A stretch of DNA of 5,529 nucleotides from Chloroflexota bacterium. Its GTDB lineage: Bacteria; Chloroflexota; Limnocylindria; Limnocylindrales; CSP1-4. Positions 1 through 5,529 of the stretch are shown one piece after another. Position numbers and translations under genes: made by a program. The stretch lies in contig JARXKQ010000095.1 of NCBI GenBank assembly GCA_030271555.1, positions 1-5,529 on the forward strand, written 5' to 3'. The notes beneath the pieces were generated by a model. It did no database searches and had not been told where the DNA came from. It saw only the letters and a list, made by a program, of their open reading frames with translations. Position 1 is the stretch's first letter; every line of letters begins with the position of its first letter.

Positions 1-1194
1 CGCCGCTCAACGCCCGACCCAGGGTCGCCGCATCGGGCGTGGCACTGCCCAGGATGACCGGCACATTGGCCAGCCGGCCCAGCTCGACCGCAAGGTCGCG
101 CGCCTGGTAGCGGGGCGTCCGGTCGGACTTGTACGCCGGGTCGTGCTCCTCGTCGACGACGATCATGCCCGGATCGGCCAGCGGTGCCAGGACGGCAATG
201 CGCGTCCCAACCACCACCCTGACTTCGCCCGACCGGATGCGGCGCCACTCGTCGGCGCGCTCGCCATCGCTCAGGGCGGAATGCAATAGCGCGACGTCCT
301 CACCCAGATCGTGGCGCAGCCGATCGAGCAGCGGCACGGCGAGCGCGATCTCGGGCACCAGCACGAGCGCCCCCTTGCCCTGTGCGCGCGCCGCCGCGAT
401 AGCGGCGGCGTAGACCGCGCTCTTGCCGCTGGCCGTTGTGCCCTCGAGTAGCAGCGTCGCGTGGCGTCCGGCGTCAATGTGCTCGCGGACCTTGTCCACC
501 ACCGCCCGTTGGGAGGCAGTCAGCTCCCCGTCCCCGGGCAGCGTGCCGCGCGTCCCCGCCGGCCGGTTCGCAAGAGGCAGCCGTTCTACCCGTGCAGTGT
601 CGAGCTCAACCAGGCCGCGCTTCAACAGGCCGGGCACGGCGCTGCCGCCGTGACGCTCTGCCAGCCGGGCGGCGCTGACCGGTCCATCGCTCTCGCGCAG
701 CTCGGCCAGCAGCGCGCGTTGCCGCGGCCCCAGGCCCGGCGTGTCGACTGCCTGCTGACCCGCGTCGGTCAAAGAGACGCGCCGCTCAACCTTGTCGCGC
801 GTCCGGGCGGGCACGATGGACCATTCGGTGACCGGCCCGCCGTCGCCCTCTGTCTCGTGGATGACGCGCTCGACGCGCTCCAGCGCGCCAGGCGCGAGCA
901 TCTGCCGAATCACCAGCGCCGGCGGCGCGAGGTAGTGCCGACAGATGTGCTGCGCCAGCGCGACCTGCAACGGTGGCAGGAGCGGTCCGTCTGAGCGAAC
1001 CCGCGCGAGGATGGGCTTAGTCGGTCGGTCGGGACCAACCTCGCTCGATTCCATGACGATCCCCAACGCCCGCCGTCGGCCGTACTCGACCAGCACCGCT
1101 TCGCCGGGTACGACGTCGGCCAGGGAGGCGGGCAGGTGATACGTGAACGTCTGGCCGCCCGCCGGTCCCGCAGCGTCGACGGCGACTTCTACAT
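1..1194 (-). CDS. priA: Primosomal protein N' / replication restart helicase PriA, N-terminal half (runs off the left edge)
   Basis: PriA is a superfamily 2 DNA helicase that recognises stalled forks and D-loops in the cytoplasm and directs replisome reloading. The frame is open to base 1 and about 398 residues are visible. Counting from the codon at 1195, the N-terminus (YVEVAVD, then FTYHLP) matches the PriA 3'-DNA-end-binding domain, followed by a winged-helix-like region. Helicase lobe 1 follows: Walker A GTTASGKS near residue 252 (442..419), LVPEIAL near 279, Walker B box DEEHD near 348 (154..140), RYQARDLA soon after, and motif III GSATP near 383. The zinc-binding region, lobe 2 and C-terminal domain lie outside the window. 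The Walker A differs from the usual GVTGSGKT but keeps the essential Gly-Lys-Ser, so ATPase activity is likely. The start is problematic: no ATG, GTG or TTG lies in frame between the upstream in-frame stop (1237..1235) and the conserved N-terminus. I place the start at the ATG at 1194, which requires a one-base correction. The family call is firm; the intactness of the 5' end is not. Confidence 0.9.
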
Positions 1195-1207
1195 AGCGCG
1201 CGCTCCC
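1189..1207 (-). promoter_or_regulatory. priA ribosome binding site with an out-of-frame ATG-TAG start/stop pair
   Basis: Reading the minus strand, GGGAG (1207..1203) is followed by an 8-nt spacer and ATG (1194..1192), which is ideal Shine-Dalgarno geometry. The next codon after this ATG is TAG (1191..1189), so in its own frame it encodes only fMet. The PriA frame (GTA GAA GTC) starts at 1192, sharing the G of the ATG. One extra G after the ATG would give Met-Val-Glu-Val-Ala-Val-Asp, a normal PriA start. The site lies 17 nt after the TAA of the kinase gene, so reinitiation by terminating ribosomes is plausible. Confidence 0.6.
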
Positions 1208-1211
1208 GCTG

Positions 1212-1832
1212 TTATCCGCCGAAGGCTCCGATCTTCAGCAGGTACCGGTGCACTGCGTCAGCGCAGGTGTCGGGCATGCCCAGCCGGGTGTCGACCACCA
1301 GGTCGTAGACGGGCTTGCCCTTGTCGTCGGTCAGGCCGGGGTCGAAGACCTTCTTGTCATCGATGTCAGGGTGCACGGCCTTCCACAGCGCCAGGTCACG
1401 CGCCTCGCGCTCACGTTCGCCATCGCGCAGGTCCTCGAGCGTCACCCTGGTGTTGGGATCGTCGCGCCGCACCTTGCGCAGCTGGCGCTCCATGCGCACG
1501 TGTTCGGGCGCCCAGAACAGAACGGCGATGATCGGCAGATCGGGTTGCACTTCGCGCTCTTTGCTCGCGAGCCACGCCGCCAGCCGCGCCTCGAGGATGA
1601 ACGGGTCGCCCACGGTCGCCGCGCGGATCAGATGCGACTGGGTCGCGTCGATCTCGCGGTCCAGCTGCTCGGGCCGGTCGACGAACTTGGAAGTGTCGAT
1701 CCCGGTGAGCTTGCGGAATTCCTCGCCGATCTTGATTCTGCGGATCCCGTAGCGCGTGGCGAGTAAGTCGGCCGTCGTCGTCTTGCCGGTGCGCGATGGA
1801 CCCGAGATCAGGATCGAGCGGTCGGGCTTCAA
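1212..1832 (-). CDS. P-loop kinase, archaeal-type cytidylate kinase-like
   Basis: This is a 206-residue cytoplasmic P-loop NTPase. The first strand (SILIS) leads into Walker A GPSRTGKT at residues 11-18. The order of motifs resembles the archaeal-type cytidylate kinase group: an IGEEFRKL segment (35-42) where that group has its 'GE.FR' NMP-binding helix, FILEARLAAWL (78-88) matching its 'EGRLA.W' strand, an Arg-rich LID-like stretch RDGEREREARD (136-146), and a late YDLVVDT strand (176-182). If the likeness holds, it phosphorylates CMP/dCMP with ATP, but the substrate is inferred and another small-molecule kinase is possible. It is somewhat longer than the roughly 180 residues of archaeal Cmk. 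The start is TTG at 1832, overlapping the rluD stop as TTGA. It is supported by a strong GAGGAG 9 nt upstream and by the P-loop falling at the expected distance from the N-terminus. The gene sits between rluD and priA in the same orientation, so co-transcription is likely. Confidence 0.82.
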   Translation of the reverse strand: MKPDRSILISGPSRTGKTTTADLLATRYGIRRIKIGEEFRKLTGIDTSKFVDRPEQLDREIDATQSHLIRAATVGDPFILEARLAAWLASKEREVQPDLPIIAVLFWAPEHVRMERQLRKVRRDDPNTRVTLEDLRDGEREREARDLALWKAVHPDIDDKKVFDPGLTDDKGKPVYDLVVDTRLGMPDTCADAVHRYLLKIGAFGG

Positions 1833-2758
1833 TGCTTGGGACTCCTCAGTTCATCCAGGACGCTCGCCAATTCTGGCGGGAGCGGCGCCTCGGCGCGAAT
1901 GAGCCGCTCGCCTGTGACGGCCGCGAACTCGATCCGCCACGAATGAAGGAAGAGCCGCGTCAGTCCTTCCGGTCCGCGGCGGGCAGCGCCCGTGGCGTAC
2001 ACCGGATCGCCCGCGACCGGGTGGCCGATCGATGCGAGATGGACGCGGATCTGATGCGTCCGGCCGGTCATGAGATCGACCTCGAGCAGCGTCCAGCCCG
2101 GGAATCGCTCGCGCACCCTGTAGCCGGTTACCGACGGCCGGCCGCCGGGCAGCACCGCCATCCGGCTGAACTGACGCGGGTCGCGGCCGATGGGCGCCTC
2201 GATGCGACCGACCTCGGCCACGGTCGCGCCGTAGACCAGCGCGAGATAGGTCTTCTTCACGCGCCGCGCCTTGAGCTGCGCCATCAATGCTGCCTGGGCG
2301 GGGTCGTTCCGGGCCACGACGATCAGGCCGCTCGTGTCGCGATCGAGCCGATGGACAATGCCCGGCCTATCCGCACCAGCCACGCCGCCGTATTCGCTCG
2401 CGGGCGCGCGTCCGAGGAGCGCGTTGACGAGCGTCCCGCCCGTGCGGCCCGGCGATGGGTGCGTCACCAGCCCCGCCGGCTTGTCGACGATCAGCACGTC
2501 GGCGTCTTCGTAGACCACGGTGAGCGGGACGTCCTCGGCCTCGATGGTGGCTGTTGGTCGATCGGGCAGGTCGAGCTCGAGCGCCGCGCCTGGCGCGAAT
2601 ACGTCCTTGCTCTTGATGCGCTTCCCGGCTTCAGTGACGCGGCCCTCCTCGATCAGCCGCTGGACATACGAGCGCGACAGGCCCACTGCGTCAGCCACGA
2701 CGCGATCAGCTCTCAGGGGGGCGCCTTGCGGGACGCTCACTGTCACCCGCTCGCCCAT
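1829..2758 (-). CDS. rluD: RluA-family 23S rRNA pseudouridine synthase, RluD-like
   Basis: This 309-residue enzyme isomerises uridine to pseudouridine in rRNA. RluD of E. coli acts on helix 69 of 23S rRNA (positions 1911, 1915 and 1917), but the target here is inferred from family only. An S4 RNA-binding domain spans about residues 15-60 (LRADRVVADAV, then LSRSYVQRLIEEGRV). The catalytic domain follows: DKPAGLVTHPSPG (92-104), the active-site loop GIVHRLDRDTSGL (133-145) with catalytic Asp139, and RTHQIRVHLASIGHPVAGD (233-251), a conserved RluA-family block. Length and domain order are normal for RluC/RluD proteins, and the S4 domain argues against RluA itself. The frame is open upstream to 3016, but that part overlaps lspA. 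The ATG at 2758 fits the S4 domain and forms a TGATG overlap with the lspA stop. Its 3' end overlaps the kinase start by 4 nt. No disruption is seen. Confidence 0.95.
   Translation of the reverse strand: MGERVTVSVPQGAPLRADRVVADAVGLSRSYVQRLIEEGRVTEAGKRIKSKDVFAPGAALELDLPDRPTATIEAEDVPLTVVYEDADVLIVDKPAGLVTHPSPGRTGGTLVNALLGRAPASEYGGVAGADRPGIVHRLDRDTSGLIVVARNDPAQAALMAQLKARRVKKTYLALVYGATVAEVGRIEAPIGRDPRQFSRMAVLPGGRPSVTGYRVRERFPGWTLLEVDLMTGRTHQIRVHLASIGHPVAGDPVYATGAARRGPEGLTRLFLHSWRIEFAAVTGERLIRAEAPLPPELASVLDELRSPKH
1842..1847 (-). promoter_or_regulatory. Shine-Dalgarno of the kinase gene, deciding a TTG start
   Basis: GAGGAG (1847..1842) lies inside the last codons of rluD, 9 nt before TTG (1832..1830). 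The TTG overlaps the rluD TGA (1831..1829) as TTGA. The strong site and the overlap support TTG as the real start and suggest translational coupling to rluD. Confidence 0.75.
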
Positions 2759-3300
2759 CAGACCGCGTTCCTGTCCCGCAGCCGCGCGGCAATGCGCTCG
2801 CCGAATACGCCGATCACGATGAACAACAGCAGCGAGGTGCTGATCGCCGAGTCGGCGACGTTGAAGGTGTAGAAGCGCCAGTTGCCGATGCCCATGTCGA
2901 CGAAATCGATGACCCCGCCCAGGCGGACGCGGTCGATGAAGTTGCCGACGGCGCCACCCAGCAGCAAGCCCAGCGCAAGCGCCAGCGGCCACGCACTGCG
3001 CGACCCTTCGCGCCACTGGTAGACGACGATCAGCCCGATCACCACGGTTGAGGTCACGGCAAGGATCGCCGCCGTATTACCGAAGAGGCCGAAGATGCCG
3101 CCGGTGTTGTATGCCTTGGCAATGCGCACGAACTCGCCCAGGACCGGTGTCGGCGCGGGGAAGCTCGGCGTGGGGTGAACCGGCGCCACCGCGAAGTTGG
3201 CGTCGATCCAGAGCTTGCTCAGCTGATCGGCAATGACAACGACTATGGCGACCGCAGCAAAGAGGAACCAGCGGCCGCGCTTTGTTGACGGGCCCGTCAA
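2758..3300 (-). CDS. lspA: Lipoprotein signal peptidase (signal peptidase II)
   Basis: LspA is an aspartyl protease of the cytoplasmic membrane that removes the signal peptide from prolipoproteins after the lipobox Cys has been diacylated. This 180-residue protein has the family's usual size and about four hydrophobic segments (near residues 11-28, 76-95, 104-118 and 154-170), preceded by a basic N-terminus (TKRGR). Family motifs appear in order: ADQLSK (24-29), AYNTGGIFGLF (63-73), GGAVGNFIDR (115-124), VIDF (130-133) and FNVADSAI (146-153). By comparison with the Pseudomonas enzyme, the catalytic pair is Asp132 (VIDF) and Asp150 (NVAD), and both are present. The NTG box has Gly-Ile where Ala-Ala is usual. 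A Pro-rich stretch (about 40-52) falls in the periplasmic or extracellular loop. The start is TTG at 3300, overlapping the ileS stop as TTGA. No other in-frame start precedes the first membrane helix, and GGAG sits 8 nt upstream. Confidence 0.95.
   Translation of the reverse strand: MTGPSTKRGRWFLFAAVAIVVVIADQLSKLWIDANFAVAPVHPTPSFPAPTPVLGEFVRIAKAYNTGGIFGLFGNTAAILAVTSTVVIGLIVVYQWREGSRSAWPLALALGLLLGGAVGNFIDRVRLGGVIDFVDMGIGNWRFYTFNVADSAISTSLLLFIVIGVFGERIAARLRDRNAV
2769..2772 (-). promoter_or_regulatory. Weak Shine-Dalgarno of rluD with a TGATG coupling junction
   Basis: AGGA (2772..2769) lies 10 nt before the rluD ATG (2758..2756), inside the end of lspA. The ATG shares its A with the lspA stop TGA (2760..2758). 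The site is weak and slightly far, so reinitiation by ribosomes finishing lspA may matter more here than direct binding. Confidence 0.5.
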
Positions 3301-5529
3301 GCCGGCGACTCCGACCTTCGAATGGCGAGCGCAACTTCACCGCCGCTGATCTGCTGAGTGGCGCTGAGCGCATCTGGGGGCGGATCGTCGTGGCGGATGC
3401 CGCTCACGAGGGCGTCGGCCAGGAGGCGTGCCTCGTACGGTCGCAAGGGCGCTAGGACCGCCGGTGGCGCCGCGAGCCACAGATCGATCGTGTCGTCGAG
3501 CTCGAGGCCGGCCTGCTTGCGCAGTTCCTGCACGGCGCGCACCAGCTCGCGCGCGTCGCCCTCAGCACGGAGCGCGTCGTCTATCTCGGTATCGATGACG
3601 ACAACGAGCCCCTCATCGTGGGCGACCGCCGTTCCCGGACGCGGCGTGGCCAGGATCTCGACCTCATCGTGGGCGAGCTCGATGCCGGCCAGCTTCACTC
3701 CGCCGGTCGCGAGGTACTCAACATCATTGGCGCGAGCGGCCGCCATGACCGCCGGAATCTGGCTACCCAGGCGTTTGCCGATCTTGGGCAGCAGCGGCTT
3801 GACGCGCCGCTCGACCAATTCGGACTGGTCGCCGATCACCGTTACCTTCTTGACGTTCGTCTCATCGGCTAGCAGCTCGAGCAGATCCGCTTCGTCCTGC
3901 GGTCGATCAGGCGCCAGCCGTCCGCCGGGGATCGCCAGCCACATCTGGCGCAGCGGCTGACGCAGCCGCAGCTCGGCTTGGCCGCGCAACGTTCGACTCA
4001 GCTCGACCGCGCGGCGCAGCGTGGCCATCGACGCTTCCAGCGACGCATCCATATGCGGCTTCATCTCGTCCGCGACCCACGCGGTCAGATGGACGCTGTT
4101 CGGTAGTGCCGGCGCGGTCGCCACGACCAGATTCTGGTACATCGCCTCAGACAGGAACGGCAGCATGGGCGCCAGGACGCGGCTGGTCGCGGTGAGTGCC
4201 GCGTGGAGCGTCGCGAAGGCCGCGTCCCGCTCGGCCGCGGGCGCCGCAACGCGCATGCGCGAGCGCGAGCGGCGCAGATACCACGTGGACAGATCGTCGA
4301 TGTAGGCGCTGACCAATCGCGTTGCGCCGGTCGCGTCGAAATCGGTGAGGCGCGCCTGAACGTCGCGCGCCAGCCCCGCGGAGCGCGACAGGATCCAGCG
4401 ATCGAGCACGGTCGCGCCCGATCCTTCGACCCCAGCATTGCGGTTGCCAGAAGGCGCCCAGGCGGCGAGTCGGGCATAGGTGACAAAAAAGACGTAGACG
4501 TTCCACAGGACGAGCAGCTCGCGCCGCACCTCGTCGGCGGTGTGGTAGCCAAAGAGGATGTTCTCCTCCGGGCGTGACTTGGCGTACATCCAGCGCATCA
4601 CGTCGACGCCCATGCGCTCAGCCGCCTCGTTGAACTCGATCGAGTTGCCCCAGCTCTTATGCATGGGCCGGCCGTCCTCGCCGAAGAGCGTGGCGTAGCC
4701 CAGGATCGTCTTGAACGGCGGCTCGGAGCGCAGCACCGTGCTCATCGCCAGGAGCGAGTAGAACCAGTTGCGGAACTGGCCCGGGAACGACTCGGTGATG
4801 AAGTCGGCCGGGAACCACTTGGCCCAGTAATCGGGCTCGCTGCGGTAGTGCATCGTCGAGAACGGCACGATGCCCGCGTCCAGCCAGGGATTGCCCACGT
4901 CCGGGATGCGCGCTGTCTCAGCGCCGCACGCCGAACAGGCGATCTTCACCGCGTCCACGTACGGCCGGTGTGGCGTGTGGCCGTCGAACTCGCTCCAGCC
5001 GCTGACAGCGCGCTGCTCCAGCTCCTCGTGCGAGCCGATCACGTCGAAGTTGCCGCACGACGCGCATTCCCAGATGGGCAGCGACAGGCCCCAGTAGCGT
5101 TTTTTGGAGATCATCCAGTCGGCCATCGTGCGCAGCCAGTCGAGCTCGCGCTCGTAGCCAAAGCCCGGCAACCAGCGGATCTGGTCGACCACATCCATGA
5201 TCTGGTAGCGCAGGCTGCGGGCCTTCTCGTCGGCCGTCACGTCTGCGCGCGGCTTGTCGTAGAGCTCGCCCATGGAGATGTACCACTCGTCCACGACGCG
5301 GAAGAGCAACGCCGTGCCGCAGCGCCAACAGTGCGGGTAGCGGTGGCTGTATGGCTCCAGGTGGTAGAAGACGCCCTTCGCTTCGAGGTCCTCGACGACG
5401 CGCTCGGCGACCGCGTGCGCGTCCATGCCGGACAGCCAGCCGTAACCGGCGAGATAGCGCCCGAACTCATCGAGCGGCGCGATCACCGGCAGCCCCAGGT
5501 CCTTGCCCAGGTGGTAGTCCTCGGCGCCG
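3297..5529 (-). CDS. ileS: Isoleucyl-tRNA synthetase, C-terminal part (5' end beyond the right edge)
   Basis: IleRS, a class Ia synthetase, charges tRNA-Ile and edits Val mischarging. The last 743 codons are visible. Numbering from the right edge, the fragment opens in the editing domain (GAEDYHLG, then LPVIAPLDEFG at 13-23). It re-enters the catalytic domain at YPHCWRCGTAL (64-74), DEWYISMGEL (80-89) and two further Cys pairs, CASC (155-158) and CSAC (198-201), which probably bind zinc. GQFRNWFYSLLAMST (250-264) follows. The KMSKS loop reads PMHKSWGN (288-295; PMHKS at 4667..4653), with the second Lys-Ser kept and the first Lys replaced by Pro. The anticodon-binding helical domain includes STWYLRRSRSRM. 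A long C-terminal domain (VKPLLPKIGKRLG, later RAVQELRKQAGLE) resembles that of archaeal/eukaryotic-type (IleS2) enzymes rather than the zinc-tailed bacterial type 1. HIGH and most of the editing domain lie outside the window. The gene appears intact as far as seen and probably leads the operon here. Confidence 0.96.
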   Translation of the reverse strand, partial: GAEDYHLGKDLGLPVIAPLDEFGRYLAGYGWLSGMDAHAVAERVVEDLEAKGVFYHLEPYSHRYPHCWRCGTALLFRVVDEWYISMGELYDKPRADVTADEKARSLRYQIMDVVDQIRWLPGFGYERELDWLRTMADWMISKKRYWGLSLPIWECASCGNFDVIGSHEELEQRAVSGWSEFDGHTPHRPYVDAVKIACSACGAETARIPDVGNPWLDAGIVPFSTMHYRSEPDYWAKWFPADFITESFPGQFRNWFYSLLAMSTVLRSEPPFKTILGYATLFGEDGRPMHKSWGNSIEFNEAAERMGVDVMRWMYAKSRPEENILFGYHTADEVRRELLVLWNVYVFFVTYARLAAWAPSGNRNAGVEGSGATVLDRWILSRSAGLARDVQARLTDFDATGATRLVSAYIDDLSTWYLRRSRSRMRVAAPAAERDAAFATLHAALTATSRVLAPMLPFLSEAMYQNLVVATAPALPNSVHLTAWVADEMKPHMDASLEASMATLRRAVELSRTLRGQAELRLRQPLRQMWLAIPGGRLAPDRPQDEADLLELLADETNVKKVTVIGDQSELVERRVKPLLPKIGKRLGSQIPAVMAAARANDVEYLATGGVKLAGIELAHDEVEILATPRPGTAVAHDEGLVVVIDTEIDDALRAEGDARELVRAVQELRKQAGLELDDTIDLWLAAPPAVLAPLRPYEARLLADALVSGIRHDDPPPDALSATQQISGGEVALAIRRSESPA
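3309..3312 (-). promoter_or_regulatory. Shine-Dalgarno of lspA, deciding a TTG start
   Basis: GGAG (3312..3309) lies within the last codons of ileS, 8 nt before TTG (3300..3298). The TTG overlaps the ileS TGA (3299..3297) as TTGA. No in-frame ATG or GTG exists before the first membrane helix, so TTG is the only workable start. Confidence 0.7.

Noticed and set aside
461..994. Plus-strand open frame (177 codons) opposite priA
   Set aside because: The minus strand carries the PriA motifs through the whole stretch. The plus-strand translation shows no domain or hydrophobic pattern and looks like a composition artefact.
1094..1096. GTG as the normal priA start
   Set aside because: It would remove about 33 residues, including the conserved YVEVAVD and FTYHLP segments that clearly remain under coding constraint upstream of it.
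1195..1211. Terminator or promoter in the 17-nt gap between the kinase gene and priA
   Set aside because: The gap is too short, has no stable hairpin with a T-run, and has no recognisable -10/-35 pair; it holds only a Shine-Dalgarno.
1248..1766. Plus-strand open frames opposite the kinase gene
   Set aside because: They mirror a kinase with a clear P-loop, and no Shine-Dalgarno or family motif was seen on the plus strand.
1796..2872. Long plus-strand open frame (358 codons) opposite rluD
   Set aside because: It lies antisense to a gene with full family motifs. It is rich in Arg, Ala, Asp and His without recognisable domains, as expected for the mirror frame of a GC-rich gene.
2759..3016. N-terminal extension of rluD up to 3016
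   Set aside because: The added 86 residues are Arg/His-rich, lie out of frame inside lspA, and precede the natural S4-domain start at the ATG at 2758.
1..5529. A novel defence, mobile or RNA-based system
   Set aside because: Both strands are accounted for by five housekeeping genes with recognisable families. No repeats, tRNA-like folds, integrase remnants or sharp composition shifts were seen.

Overview
The window is a compact, GC-rich (clearly above 60% by eye) bacterial housekeeping cluster. All five genes lie on the minus strand, so the order of transcription runs from high to low coordinates: ileS (3' part only) > lspA > rluD > P-loop cytidylate-kinase-like gene > priA (5' part only). 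Almost every base is coding. The only gap between genes is 17 nt, before priA. I see no RNA gene, mobile element, CRISPR array, promoter or convincing terminator.

The ileS-lspA-rluD block is a common bacterial arrangement. The organism looks like a high-GC bacterium. The type-2-like IleRS with a Met-His-Lys-Ser KMSKS loop, the archaeal-type CMP-kinase-like protein and the divergent PriA made me think of Chloroflexota or a neighbouring uncultured lineage. That placement is an impression from sequence flavour, not a measured result.

Layout: 5529-3297 holds the IleRS C-terminal 743 residues (end of the editing domain, KMSKS half of the catalytic domain, anticodon-binding domain, C-terminal domain). 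3300-2758 is signal peptidase II. 2758-1829 is an RluD-type 23S rRNA pseudouridine synthase. 1832-1212 is the small kinase. From about 1194 to the left edge is the N-terminal half of the replication-restart helicase PriA. The first three junctions are stop/start overlaps (TTGA, TGATG, TTGA), which points to one transcript with translational coupling. Two of these starts are TTG, and a purine-rich Shine-Dalgarno sequence inside the preceding gene supports each of them.

The genes do not form a single pathway. They cover translation (tRNA charging, rRNA modification), lipoprotein maturation, probable nucleotide metabolism and replication restart. The one real anomaly is the start of priA. The conserved N-terminus has no in-frame start codon. 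The ATG that sits at the right distance from a Shine-Dalgarno sequence is followed at once by TAG in a neighbouring frame, which suggests a one-base deletion (biological or an assembly error) or an unusual initiation. I found no evidence for a previously undescribed system here.
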